Source of the DNA: JBDTNL01 sp039933785
Lineage (GTDB): Bacteria; Acidobacteriota; Thermoanaerobaculia; Multivoradales; JAGPDF01
Assembly: GCA_039933785.1 (NCBI GenBank)
Contig: JBDTNL010000038.1
Coordinates: 1 to 35,791, forward strand
DNA: 35,791 nucleotides
Reading direction: 5' to 3'
The notes below the pieces were generated by a model. That model ran no database searches and was not told the DNA's origin. It was given only the letters and a program-made list of their open reading frames with translations. This document shows positions 24,947 through 33,836 of the stretch, one piece after another; the first letter of the stretch is position 1; the number at the start of each line of letters is the position of its first letter. The translations under genes and the position numbers were made by a program.

Positions 24947-27256
24947 CTAGTTGGGCGCACTGCCGAAGAACAGCTGAAAGAAGGTGTCCTCGCGGAAATA
25001 CTCGTTGCTGATTTCCGCGTACTCCTTTTGCGCCAGAACCTGCGGGTTCGCAGCTTTCGGGAGCACGGTATGAAACGCGCCGATGCCCGGATCGAGCTCC
25101 TGCAGATGAAAGAGCATGTAGGTCCCCGACCACGTCGTGATGAACGGAAAGCTGGTCCGGGGTATGGCCGGCAGCGGTGGATGGTGCTGCTCGCAGGTCA
25201 GGATCCACTCCTGACTCGCCGCCGGTTCGATGCCGTAGAAGACCTCGACCGTCCGAGAAAGCGGACCGATCTCATAGTCGTACCACGCGAACGTCGAGAC
25301 GAAGAGCTTCTTGACCTCGAGCTTGCTGTTCACTACGTTGCCCGTCTTGGCGACGGAAAAGTAGACATTGCACCGGGCCTCGTCACTGATTTCGTCTTTC
25401 GTGACGTTGACCAGGCGGACACCCGCGAAGTAGCCGCCGGCTAGGTTCAACGAGAGCGGAATTCTGACTTCGACCTCCTGGTGCTGCTGAGGAGCGCTCG
25501 GGGGCGTGAAGTCCAGAGTGGTGTCCCACTTGAGCTCCAAGCGGGCGCAAAGCTGGAGCCTGGTCGAGTCGACTTGCCCTTGCGCAGCCCTGGACCGGAG
25601 CGTGGTGTAGGCGCGGTACATCCGCTCGGCCGCGGCGATATTGCTGCAGGGCCTGGTGGCGACATTGAAGCTCGTCGCAGCGGCAGCGGTTGCGGCGCTG
25701 TTGTAGCTCTTCACCGCGCCGGCGATCTCGGCGCTCTTGATCTCCTGGTGCTGGGCCGGGAGCTTGGCGGTCTGGCCAGTGTCCTTGGCCGCGTTTTGCC
25801 AGTTGCGGACAATCGGGTAGTTCGCCTCGAGCTTGCCCAGCTTGAGTTGGGCGACCTTCGGCTTGATCGCGTTGTACTCCTGTTGCAGAAGCTGCAAGAC
25901 GGACGCCGGCAGAGCTCCGCCTGTCCCGGCACGCCGCAGAGGCAGGAGGAGACCGGCGAGGCGCTGCAGCAAACGATCTTCGGCTCGGGTCGGCAGTCGC
26001 CCCAACTGCGCGGTGAGATCGGCCGCGGTTCCGGCGCCAACGCCATAGCCACCGAAGCGATGCACCGGCAACACCAAGGCTGCCTGATTCGCCAGCGGCG
26101 GCGCCAGCGAGAGCTCCCCGGCGAGGCCGCGAAAGGCGAAGGTCAGCTGCTGGGCGCGCGGCAGGAGCGGACTCGGCGTGACAGTGAGGAGCGCGCTCGA
26201 GTTCAGCACCAATCCCGCGGGCTGCAAGTACACGGCTCCCGCGACGCCGGCCGAGAAGGGCGAGCCGTTGACCACTCCGATGGTCGCCACCGGCGTGAGC
26301 GTCACGTTGAGCGTCGAGATCAGCGCGTCTTTCGGTACCGCCAGACGGAACCTCGTCCCGTTGGCATCGGACGCCTCGAGAGCGCCGCCCTGAGGGCCAA
26401 GCGTCGCGGTCACCGCCCGTGCGTCATCGAGCGTGACATGCACCACCGCCGCCGAGCCGCTCAAGGCCTCGAGCTCGAGCGCGCCGCCCGACGACCCCAC
26501 GGGTTTCGCGAAGCGGCGGCCGTTGCCGGTCGCGAGGTCGACAATCTCGATCTCGACCTCCGCCGTGGTGAGCGCGCCATAGGCCAGCCAAAAATGGCCG
26601 TTCACTGCCCGACCGTCAACCACGCGCACCGCCACGTCAACCGCGCCGCGATCGGCCGTCGAGAACAGACTGGTCTCGCCTCCGCCCAGGACGGCCCGAG
26701 CGGGGCTCCGCCGTCCGTCCGGGCCCAGCGAGATCACCCGCGCCCGGAAGCGCCCGCCGAGCAGGTTCGCACTGTCCAGCACGCTGGCAACCTCGGGATT
26801 GGGGGTCGAACCCTCGGTCACCCCATCCGTGGACCAAGCGACGCCGGTGACCGTGTCGAGGATTTGCAGGTGGTAGTCCCCGCCCGCGAGAGCGGCAGCC
26901 CGCACTTCGATCTCGCCGTCGCCGTGCTGCTGTTCTCCCATGCCCACCAGGAGATCGGCGTTCTCCCCATCCGCAAAGGAAAACACGCCGGTCGCCCCCG
27001 GCGCCAACGCAACAGCAAGCGCGGCGCGCTCGCGCCCGCTTTCATCCCTCCACGTCGCTTCAACTTGGAAGCGCCCGTCCAGACAGAGTCGAGTTGGCCC
27101 GTCCACGCAGTGTCCGAGCGGTGCGCGCGGCGCGCCCGGAGCGGCCGCGGAGGACAACGAAGGCGATGCGAAGACTGCGGCCAAGAGCGCCAAGTGGATC
27201 GATTGACGGATCGATTGACGAATGGAGCTCGGGAGCTCAGGAAGGCTTCTCGACAT
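24947..27256 (-). CDS. Secreted protein with ZU5-like segment, unknown function
   Basis: 769 residues from ATG 27256 (GGAGG 8 nt upstream). A signal peptide (hydrophobic HLALLAAVFASPSLSSAAA, cut near 40) is followed by beta-rich repeats (e.g. GPTRLCLDGRFQVEATWRD). Similar CxxxGxFxVxxxW-type segments occur in other acidobacterial secreted proteins. A ZU5-like stretch comes next (LGPQGGALEASDANGTRFRLAVPKDAL at about 308-335; the nearby LTPVATI motif is typical). The C-terminal half is helical and then mixed. No enzyme motif is recognised. The signal-peptide region carries a 12-bp tandem duplication. It is preceded by an RNA element like the one before the SBBP gene. Confidence 0.75.
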   Translation of the reverse strand: MSRSLPELPSSIRQSIRQSIHLALLAAVFASPSLSSAAAPGAPRAPLGHCVDGPTRLCLDGRFQVEATWRDESGRERAALAVALAPGATGVFSFADGENADLLVGMGEQQHGDGEIEVRAAALAGGDYHLQILDTVTGVAWSTDGVTEGSTPNPEVASVLDSANLLGGRFRARVISLGPDGRRSPARAVLGGGETSLFSTADRGAVDVAVRVVDGRAVNGHFWLAYGALTTAEVEIEIVDLATGNGRRFAKPVGSSGGALELEALSGSAAVVHVTLDDARAVTATLGPQGGALEASDANGTRFRLAVPKDALISTLNVTLTPVATIGVVNGSPFSAGVAGAVYLQPAGLVLNSSALLTVTPSPLLPRAQQLTFAFRGLAGELSLAPPLANQAALVLPVHRFGGYGVGAGTAADLTAQLGRLPTRAEDRLLQRLAGLLLPLRRAGTGGALPASVLQLLQQEYNAIKPKVAQLKLGKLEANYPIVRNWQNAAKDTGQTAKLPAQHQEIKSAEIAGAVKSYNSAATAAAATSFNVATRPCSNIAAAERMYRAYTTLRSRAAQGQVDSTRLQLCARLELKWDTTLDFTPPSAPQQHQEVEVRIPLSLNLAGGYFAGVRLVNVTKDEISDEARCNVYFSVAKTGNVVNSKLEVKKLFVSTFAWYDYEIGPLSRTVEVFYGIEPAASQEWILTCEQHHPPLPAIPRTSFPFITTWSGTYMLFHLQELDPGIGAFHTVLPKAANPQVLAQKEYAEISNEYFREDTFFQLFFGSAPN
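27196..27219. repeat. 12-bp perfect tandem duplication in a signal-peptide region
   Basis: GGATCGATTGAC occurs twice head to tail (27196-27207 and 27208-27219). It adds four codons (an extra RQSI) to the start of the ZU5-like protein, keeping the frame. It probably arose by slippage. Confidence 0.85.
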
Positions 27257-27267
27257 GTCCGCATCCT

Positions 27268-27311
27268 CCGCGAAACGAGGGCGGATGACCACCCTCTGCT
27301 TAGGTAAGCGG
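27268..27311 (-). promoter_or_regulatory. Two-stem 5'-UTR element next to the ribosome site, copy 2
   Basis: The minus-strand RNA has inner stem GAGGGUGG (27296-27289) with CCGCCCUC (27284-27277), loop UCAU, and an outer stem CCGC (27311-27308) with GCGG (27271-27268). The outer arm again overlaps GGAGG (27269-27265) by two bases, and that site again lies 8 nt from the ATG. Shared primary sequence with copy 1: CCGCUU, then CUA, then GAGGGUGG. A competing hairpin GCTTA/TAAGC (27298-27309) is also possible. Confidence 0.6.
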
Positions 27312-27349
27312 TTTTGGTGAGAATTTTCCTCGCCTGGGCTCGCGATCGA

Positions 27350-28210
27350 CTAGCGGCCCGGGGGCTTGGGGCGTCCCTCGTTCATGTTGGGCATGCCAGG
27401 GCCGCGCTGCATCATCTCGGTCTCCGTGTAGCCGGCGGGAATCTGGAAGGTGGCTGCCGGTACGCTGGTCTCCGCCGCCTCCTTCACCTCCGTGGTCACG
27501 GTGGTGGCGCTGTCGCCCCCGCCGCCCATCATCTTGGCCATCATCCCGGTGCCGGTGGACTTGGTCAAAGACACCACGACGCGCTTGAGCGGCAGGCCGG
27601 TCGCCTTGGACTTCTCCATCTCGCTCAGCTTGGAGATCTCTTTCATCATGGCGCCGCCGCCGAGCTTGGACATGGACTTGCCGAGCGTGCCGAGGTCGAT
27701 GGCGGTGGTCGTCCACACGTCCTCGGTCGAGTCCGTGGCCATCGAAGTCTTCATGCCCATCGGCATCGAGATGCTCACGGTGTAGGTCGTGTGGTACCGA
27801 TAGTGAGTCGTGGGATAGCCGAGCATGGTCTCGCCCTTCTCCTCCGACAGTTTCTCCATCTTCGGATTCTCGATCTTCATCTCGAAGCCGCTGCCCGCCA
27901 TGGCGTCGAGGCCGGCGCCCATGGCATCGAGGTCGAAGCGCGAATACGTCTTCTCCGCCGGATTGACCAGGAATACCTTCGCGCCGCCGTCCTGCATCAG
28001 AAGATAGGTGCCCTTCTTCAGTATTGGATTGTCGGTCGCCTCGAACTCGATCTTGGCCGAGGAGCCGTCGGCCCAGAGCTTCTGGGTCATATCGCCGGCC
28101 CCGGCGCCGTGGCCTCCGCTACTGCTGATGACTTGGGTCATGGTCCAGCCGGCCAGCGCCGGCGAAGCCAGAAGGACGAGCGCGGGGACGAAGGGAAGAA
28201 AACGACGCAT
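27350..28210 (-). CDS. Exported DUF4412-type protein
   Basis: 286 residues with a signal peptide (MRRFLPFVPALVLLASPALA, cut near 20-21). The body resembles the DUF4412 family: KLWADGSSAKIEFE, then YLLMQDGGAKVFLVNPAEKTYSRF, and GYPTTHYRYHTTYTV, which is a lipoprotein-carrier-like beta fold. It is Met-rich, with Gly/Met runs (MMAKMMGGGG). Periplasmic location is expected; no biochemical role is known for the family. AAGGAG precedes the ATG. It is divergent from the PQQ-propeller gene, with 116 bp between starts, and 93 bp upstream of the ZU5-like gene on the same strand. Confidence 0.75.
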   Translation of the reverse strand: MRRFLPFVPALVLLASPALAGWTMTQVISSSGGHGAGAGDMTQKLWADGSSAKIEFEATDNPILKKGTYLLMQDGGAKVFLVNPAEKTYSRFDLDAMGAGLDAMAGSGFEMKIENPKMEKLSEEKGETMLGYPTTHYRYHTTYTVSISMPMGMKTSMATDSTEDVWTTTAIDLGTLGKSMSKLGGGAMMKEISKLSEMEKSKATGLPLKRVVVSLTKSTGTGMMAKMMGGGGDSATTVTTEVKEAAETSVPAATFQIPAGYTETEMMQRGPGMPNMNEGRPKPPGR

Positions 28211-28281
28211 GAGGATCTCCTTGATTCTTGGGGAGATTCAAGCTTCTCACTTTTGCTCGCGGCCGGGAACCTGCACTTCGC

Positions 28282-28302
28282 CCCAGGAGCCGCAACCCTG
28301 GG
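28282..28302. other. Small hairpin in the divergent promoter region
   Basis: CCCAGG (28282-28287) pairs with CCTGGG (28297-28302) around a 9-nt loop, 24 bp before the ATG of the PQQ-propeller gene. It may be part of its 5'-UTR or an operator. No other evidence. Confidence 0.3.
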
Positions 28303-28326
28303 ACAGCGGCGGCGTACCTCGACACC

Positions 28327-29829
28327 ATGCGCACTCCGCAACGTGTTTCGGTGGTTCTGGCGCTGCTGTGCCTCCATTGGCCTGGAGCGAGCTTCGCGGG
28401 CAACCCTGCGCCGGCCGTACGGGCTGCAGCCGTCGCGAAGGACCCGATCGAAGGTACGAAGTGGTTGGGAACGCTCACCGCCCCCAACGGTTCGGCGGTG
28501 CTCGGACTCGAGTTCCGGCGCAATGCGAAAGGTGACTTGTACGCGCTCGCCTACTTGCCGGTCATGCACATGTTCACTCAGCCCACCGCGCGAGTCACCG
28601 CGAAGGGCAGCGACTATGTGCTCGAGGACATTGCCACCCATGCTCACCTCGCCGGCGACAAGCTCTCGGGCGAGGCGCTCTACGCCCATTTTCCGTTCGA
28701 GCTTCATCGCGTCGAGGCCTTTCCGCCGCCGCCCGATCAATCGCCACCGGCGAACCTTCCAACCGGCCCCGCTCCGCGCTGGAGCCACGATCTCGGCGCG
28801 CCGGCCTGGGCCTCGCCCGTAGTGCGCGACGGCGGGCTCTATCTGGGAACCGCGGACGGGCACTTCCACGCCATCTCCGCAACCGACGGGCACGAGCTCT
28901 GGAACTGGATGGACGGCACGCCCATCTATGGAGATGCTCTGGTCACCGCGAACGCCATCTATTTCATCAACGAGCGCACCGAGCTCGTACGCCTGGACCG
29001 GCGGACCGGCTGCCTGCGTTGGCGCGTCGCCATCGACGCGGGGCGCGCTGCCGCCACCATGACTCCCGCCGACGACACGTATAGCCACCGCACCGCGACG
29101 CCGGTGCTCGCCGACGGCACGCTCTACCTGGGATCGACCGACGGCGCCACGCTGGCGCTCGATCCCGAAACCGGGGCCACGCGCTGGCGCTCGGCCACCG
29201 GGGCGGCAAAGATTTCCTCCGCGGTCGCCGTCAGCGACGATCGGCTCCTGGTCGGCGCCATGGACGGCACTCTGCTCGCCCTCCGGCGCACTGACGGCAA
29301 AGTCCTCTGGCGTCAGAAGCTCCCGGCCCCGATCGCGAGCGCGCCGGTCATCGATGGGGCGCTCGCCTTCGTCGGCGGCCGCGACTACCAGTTGCACGCG
29401 TTCAAGCTCGCGGACGGAAGCGAAGTGTGGCGGCAGCACTTCTGGGTCTCCTGGGTGGAGTCCGTGCCGCGTGTCGTCGACGACACGCTCTACATCGGCT
29501 CGTCCGACTTGCGTGTGGCCCGCGCCCTGGCGGCGAAAACCGGCGCCGTCCAGTGGTCGACCGACGTCTACGGCTCGCCCTGGGGATCGCCGGTGGTCAC
29601 CGCGTCTTCGGTCTACCTCGGCGTCGTCGGCGCGACGAACTACCCAATCGACCATCGCCCCTCGATCGTGGCGCTCGATCGAGCGAACGGTGCCATCCGC
29701 TGGCGCCGGCCGGCTGCGGCGCCGAGCGATAGCGCGATGTCGGGCTACCCGGGGTCACTCGCCCTGGACGGCGACACGCTCTACGCAGCCGGGCTCGACG
29801 GCATGCTGCTCGCGATTCCAGCGCGGTAG
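28327..29829 (+). CDS. Secreted PQQ-like beta-propeller protein
   Basis: 500 residues starting at ATG 28327, with a signal peptide (hydrophobic VSVVLALLCLHWPGASFA, cut near 24). The N-terminal 110 residues are a separate beta domain (WLGTLTAPNGSAVLGLEFRR). From about 135 to the end there are PQQ/BamB-type propeller repeats (LYLGTADGHFHAISATDG, LYLGSTDGATLALDPETG, LLVGAMDGTLLALRRTDG). Each blade carries a W docking motif (ELWNW, LRWRV, TRWRS, VLWRQ). Such propellers serve as dehydrogenase or assembly scaffolds. The residues needed for PQQ binding are not recognisable, so a binding or structural role is more likely. No strong Shine-Dalgarno. Confidence 0.8.
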   Translation: MRTPQRVSVVLALLCLHWPGASFAGNPAPAVRAAAVAKDPIEGTKWLGTLTAPNGSAVLGLEFRRNAKGDLYALAYLPVMHMFTQPTARVTAKGSDYVLEDIATHAHLAGDKLSGEALYAHFPFELHRVEAFPPPPDQSPPANLPTGPAPRWSHDLGAPAWASPVVRDGGLYLGTADGHFHAISATDGHELWNWMDGTPIYGDALVTANAIYFINERTELVRLDRRTGCLRWRVAIDAGRAAATMTPADDTYSHRTATPVLADGTLYLGSTDGATLALDPETGATRWRSATGAAKISSAVAVSDDRLLVGAMDGTLLALRRTDGKVLWRQKLPAPIASAPVIDGALAFVGGRDYQLHAFKLADGSEVWRQHFWVSWVESVPRVVDDTLYIGSSDLRVARALAAKTGAVQWSTDVYGSPWGSPVVTASSVYLGVVGATNYPIDHRPSIVALDRANGAIRWRRPAAAPSDSAMSGYPGSLALDGDTLYAAGLDGMLLAIPAR

Positions 29830-29882
29830 CTCGAGGTTCGATGCTCCCGACCCGGCAGCTCCTGTCCCTATCACCGTCCGCT

Positions 29883-29904
29883 TCCGGGATCCGCGGGTCC
29901 CGGA
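29883..29904 (+). terminator. Possible terminator stem-loop after the PQQ-propeller gene
   Basis: Perfect 7-bp stem TCCGGGA (29883-29889) / TCCCGGA (29898-29904), loop of 8, 53 bp after the stop codon. There is no T-run after it, so intrinsic termination is doubtful. Confidence 0.35.
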
Positions 29905-29989
29905 GGCGCACACACCGTGAGGCGGCTCGGGCGCCCTTGTCCTGAATTGCATCACCGGCTGTTGGCACCGAGGTTGCTTCGGCTCGGGC

Positions 29990-32413
29990 ATGAGTTCCCT
30001 CTTGCAGGACGCGCGCAGTGCCGCCCGGTCGCTCCGGCGATCCCCCTGGAGCACGTTCGGCGTGGTCGCGATCCTCGGGCTCGCGCTTGGCGCGAACACG
30101 GCCATCGTCAGCCTGATCGACGACATATTCCTCGGCTCGCTGCCGGGGGAGCGGCCATGGGAGTTGACCCGGGTCTACGGCGAGCTGCCGGAGAAGCAGG
30201 TCAAGGTCGCGCCGTTCTCGATCACGAAATTCGAAGCGCTGCGCGCGCAGCAGACAGTGTTCGACGGCGTGGCCGCCGATGCGTCGGCCACCTTCACACT
30301 CACCGGACTGAGCGAGCCGCTAGAGCTCTACGGCTACCGGGTGACGAGCAACTACTTCGACGTCCTGGGAACTCGCCCCGAGCTGGGGCGCGCTTTCAGA
30401 CCGGAGGAGGAATCCACCGGAGAGCCGGTCGCGTTGATCAGTCACACGCTCTGGCAGAGCCTCCTGCACGGCAGCGCCGACGCGGTCGGCCGGAACCTCA
30501 CTCTGAATGGCGTCCCGTACACGCTTATCGGTGTTCTGCCGCCGCAGTCGCGCGCCTGGTTCGGCAATGCGGACGTCTGGACGACACGGCCGTTCGATAA
30601 TCCGAGCTACCCGAGGCCGTTACTCGAGCGCGGCGTCAGCTTCCTGCGGGTCGTTGCTCGGACGCACCCCGGCGATTCCCTGGCGCGGGTGGAGTCCGCT
30701 CTTGCTGGGATTTCCGCGGGGTACCGCACAGCCTACCCGGAGAACGCCGACGCCGCCTGGCACATCCGCGTGCGTACACTCGAGGACGACACGGTGGGTG
30801 CCCTGCGCCCGGCCTTCAGGACGCTGCTTGCCGCCGTTGGCTTGGTCCTCCTGATCGCGGCGAGCAACGCCGCCAATCTGATGATGGTCCGTTTTCGCTC
30901 CCGGGAACGTGAGCTTGCCGTGCGCCGGGCCCTCGGAGCGAGTCGAGGCCGCGTTCTCCGCCTCCTGCTTTTCGAGGGTTTCTTCCTGGGGCTGTCGGCG
31001 GGCGGAGTGGGAGTAGCACTGGCGTCACTTCTCCTGCGAGCGTCGCCGCTCCTGGTCGCCGGCGGACTGACTCTTGCTCCCCGGCTTATTCTGCAGTGGG
31101 GAGTGCTCGCCTTCGGTCTGATTCTCGCCGCCGTCTGCGGCCTGCTCGCCGGGCTCGCGCCGGCGGTGCAGGTCGCCGGAACCATGGAGGTCGGCGAGCT
31201 CGGGCAACGCGGCTCCGGCCCCGGGCGAGGCGAGACCCGGGCGCGCTCGGTGCTCCTCGCGGCTCAGGTCGGCCTCTCGTTCGCCCTGCTCGTCGGCGCC
31301 CTGCTGCTGGCCAAGAGCTTCGCGGGACTCCTGCATGCGCCCGTGGGCTTTGACGCATCCCGTGTTTTCATCGCCTCCGTCAGCCTTCCGCCGGCGCGCT
31401 ATCCGGACGGCGCCGCGCAGGCCCAGTTCGCAGCGCGCTGGCTGGAGCGCCTGCGACAGGCTCCGGGCGTCGAGGTGGCGGCGGTGGCGCAAGGGCTCGC
31501 GCTCACCCGGCACGATCGGCAATCACCCTACGCTCGCACCGACCGGGACGTGCCGCCGCTCAAGGATCGCCCGCTCGCCTTGGTGCGTTCGGTGACGCCA
31601 GGCTACTTCAAGGCTCTCGGCATCGGCCTGTTCGCCGGCCGCGACTTCGATCCCAGCGATCGCGCAGACTCGACCCCGACGGTCATCCTGAGCCGCGGTG
31701 CGGAGCGCACTCTGTTTCCCGAGGACGACGCTCTCGGCCACCACCTCCTGATCAGCTCCGAGGGCGGGGGCCTCGACGTGGAGGTGGTCGGAGTCGTCGG
31801 CGATGTCCGCTCGGTCTCTCCCGAAACCGAGAACCTGGTCGAGTTCTACCGGCCGCTCGTGCAACGCCCGTCGCCCTACCTGCAAGTGGCGGTGCTCTCT
31901 TCTGGCGAGCTCGCCGGACAAGCCGCTAACCTGCGCGCCACACTCCGCGAGGTCGATCCACAGCTGCCGATCAACAATACGATGCCGATGACCGAGCTTC
32001 TCGCGGGCGCGCTGGGGCAGCGCCGCCTGACGACGGTCTTGATCGGTGCATTCGCCGTCCTGGCGCTGGTTCTCGCCGCGGTCGGCATCGGCGGCGTGGT
32101 GGCCAACCTGGTGGACCGCCGGACCACGGAGATCGGCATTCGCCTCGCGCTCGGCGCCACGCAGTCCACCGTGCGCGCGATGCTGATTCGCGACGCTCTC
32201 GGGCCCGTGGGTTGGGGGATCGCGGCCGGACTCCTCGCGCTGTCAGGCCTCGCTCCTCTCTTGCGCCATCAGCTCTACGCCACGCACCTCTGGGATCCCG
32301 TGGTGGTCGCGGGCAGCGCGGTCCTCCTCGTCGCGGTCGCGCTCCTCGCCGGTTGGCTCCCGGCGCGGCGAGCGGATCGCATCGATCCGGCCGAGTGTCT
32401 GCGCGGCGACTGA
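29990..32413 (+). CDS. ADOP-family FtsX/MacB-like duplicated permease
   Basis: 807 residues. It has one N-terminal transmembrane helix (about 22-45, after LLQDARSAARSLRRSPW), a MacB-type periplasmic domain, three helices ending the first FtsX domain (about 270-400, with RSRERELAVRRALGASRGR), then the second copy: periplasmic domain and FtsX domain (about 680-800, with RRTTEIGIRLALGATQSTVR). Size and order match the acidobacterial duplicated orphan permease family, in which one protein carries both halves and no ATPase gene lies beside it; none is seen here. It may act in envelope transport or as a mechanotransmission subunit; substrate unknown. Only a weak ribosome site is present. Confidence 0.9.
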   Translation: MSSLLQDARSAARSLRRSPWSTFGVVAILGLALGANTAIVSLIDDIFLGSLPGERPWELTRVYGELPEKQVKVAPFSITKFEALRAQQTVFDGVAADASATFTLTGLSEPLELYGYRVTSNYFDVLGTRPELGRAFRPEEESTGEPVALISHTLWQSLLHGSADAVGRNLTLNGVPYTLIGVLPPQSRAWFGNADVWTTRPFDNPSYPRPLLERGVSFLRVVARTHPGDSLARVESALAGISAGYRTAYPENADAAWHIRVRTLEDDTVGALRPAFRTLLAAVGLVLLIAASNAANLMMVRFRSRERELAVRRALGASRGRVLRLLLFEGFFLGLSAGGVGVALASLLLRASPLLVAGGLTLAPRLILQWGVLAFGLILAAVCGLLAGLAPAVQVAGTMEVGELGQRGSGPGRGETRARSVLLAAQVGLSFALLVGALLLAKSFAGLLHAPVGFDASRVFIASVSLPPARYPDGAAQAQFAARWLERLRQAPGVEVAAVAQGLALTRHDRQSPYARTDRDVPPLKDRPLALVRSVTPGYFKALGIGLFAGRDFDPSDRADSTPTVILSRGAERTLFPEDDALGHHLLISSEGGGLDVEVVGVVGDVRSVSPETENLVEFYRPLVQRPSPYLQVAVLSSGELAGQAANLRATLREVDPQLPINNTMPMTELLAGALGQRRLTTVLIGAFAVLALVLAAVGIGGVVANLVDRRTTEIGIRLALGATQSTVRAMLIRDALGPVGWGIAAGLLALSGLAPLLRHQLYATHLWDPVVVAGSAVLLVAVALLAGWLPARRADRIDPAECLRGD

Positions 32414-32549
32414 CGCATCGGAGCGCGAGCGCAGTTGCGCCACACCGAGAGCACCGAGATACCACCGACGGGCACGACCATCGCGATACCGGCCCGGTAG
32501 CGGAGTCCTGAGCCGATCACCGCAGGAGCGTCGTGCTCGAATCCACCAG

Positions 32550-32939
32550 CTAGGCCGCAGAGAGCGCACTGATCGTGACGTAGTAGCCGTCCGGATCTCG
32601 GAGCGAGAACTCCCGACACCTCGTGTTGGGGTTCACGTGAGGCTCCTCCTCGAACCGATCGACGAGAGCTCGCGCTCTGGGCAAGACCAGGTCGAAATCG
32701 TCGACCCGGAGAAACAGGAGCACCCCGTTGCCAGGCGGCGCGTGCTCGGGACTCATCAAAGAGGGATGCTCGTGGGCCCCCCACTGGTGAAGGCAAAGCA
32801 AGACCGTTCCATCCGAGTCGACGATCTGACCGAAGTGGCCATGAGCGGGAGCCGCCTCCGGCAAACCCAGTAGCGACTGGTACCACTTGAAACTACCCGA
32901 CACATCGCCAACCCCCAGGATCGTCCACGTGCGCCTCAT
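32550..32939 (-). CDS. VOC-family protein (glyoxalase/bleomycin-resistance fold)
   Basis: 129 residues, a single VOC domain: TWTILGVGDVSGSFKWYQSLLG at the start, GTVLLCLHQWGAHEHPS in the middle, and FSLRDPDGYYVTIS at the end. Such proteins use paired beta-alpha-beta-beta-beta units to hold a metal and act as lyases, isomerases or dioxygenases, or as drug binders. The usual first-strand His is absent; His51 and Glu57/His58 could contribute. GGAGG is 7 nt before the ATG. It is the last gene of the minus-strand set that begins at the right edge. Confidence 0.82.
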   Translation of the reverse strand: MRRTWTILGVGDVSGSFKWYQSLLGLPEAAPAHGHFGQIVDSDGTVLLCLHQWGAHEHPSLMSPEHAPPGNGVLLFLRVDDFDLVLPRARALVDRFEEEPHVNPNTRCREFSLRDPDGYYVTISALSAA

Positions 32940-32999
32940 GCAATGTCCTCCTTGCTTTTGACGAGATTCGCTGGCGCCCGAACAGCGCCGTGCCCTGAG

Positions 33000-33827
33000 C
33001 TAGCCGCCTGCGAGACCGATGCCCGGCCCAAACACGGCAATGAAAACGATCGCCGCGACAACGCCCGAGAGCACCCACGGCCATCCGACGTCGAGCGCTT
33101 CGAGCGCTCGCCCGGGCTCATGGTCGGCGCGCGCGCGGCTTCCGAGCAGGCGCGGAACCAGCACCAGGCCGACCATCGCGCCGAAACCCACGGCTGCCCC
33201 GGAGGTGAGGACGAGCCATGGACTTTGCGGATTGAGCGCCGCCCCTGCGGTGAGCAGCAAGCCGCCGGACCAGTAAGGAAGCATGCAGTAGCGTTCGACT
33301 CGCGAGGCGGCGATCGTTCCCGTTGCGACCAGCCGCCGAAGACCGAGGAGTGAAACGTACACGGCTCCGGCATACGCCGCGAGACCCACCAAGCCCACCA
33401 CCGGCCGCCAGGCATGCGCCGGAGCGAGAGCCCGGAACACGACGGCCATGTCACCGCTGTCGAGAACGGACGAGTAGAGAAGATAGCCCGTCGCATTGAA
33501 GAGATTGAGCGATCCAAAGAGCCACCAGAAGTAGCGCCACGACGATCGAACACCGGCGCTGAAGCAGAGGGCGATGGTGAGGCCGAGGGCCAGATTCGCG
33601 ATCGATCCCGCGGCAGCGACCACCGGACTGCTTCGGGTCGTCGCCACCGCCACCGTCGAGATCGACAGGGCTCGTACTCCGAGCGGCAAGAGAGTCGCGA
33701 CCGCGTGCGCGGCCTCATGCAGAAGATCGCAGAGGGCATACGCCAGGAGGCTGATGGCGATGATGCCGAGCCAATGGCGTTTGGGTGCGCTCGCTTCGCC
33801 AGCTCGCGACACGCTACTCATCGCCAT
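33000..33827 (-). CDS. M50-like membrane zinc-metalloprotease homologue
   Basis: 275 residues, about seven hydrophobic segments. The first helix ends in LLHEAAHAVATLL, with HExxH at His37-His41. A later segment reads NLFNATGYLLYSSVLDSGD, with Asp123 in an LDSGD motif. This is the layout of site-2-protease-like (M50) intramembrane proteases: HExxH in one helix and (N...)LDG in a later one. It lacks PDZ or CBS domains. Substrate unknown. It may be an inactive relative, as the second motif has Ser before the Gly. It lies 9 bp after the small membrane gene, on the same strand. Confidence 0.7.
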   Translation of the reverse strand: MAMSSVSRAGEASAPKRHWLGIIAISLLAYALCDLLHEAAHAVATLLPLGVRALSISTVAVATTRSSPVVAAAGSIANLALGLTIALCFSAGVRSSWRYFWWLFGSLNLFNATGYLLYSSVLDSGDMAVVFRALAPAHAWRPVVGLVGLAAYAGAVYVSLLGLRRLVATGTIAASRVERYCMLPYWSGGLLLTAGAALNPQSPWLVLTSGAAVGFGAMVGLVLVPRLLGSRARADHEPGRALEALDVGWPWVLSGVVAAIVFIAVFGPGIGLAGG

Positions 33828-33836
33828 CGCGACTCT

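Noticed and set aside
22941..27311. Known riboswitch classes (c-di-GMP, TPP, cobalamin, glycine) for the paired leader elements
   Set aside because: I could not match the conserved cores of these classes. The elements are too short, and I therefore list them as unassigned.
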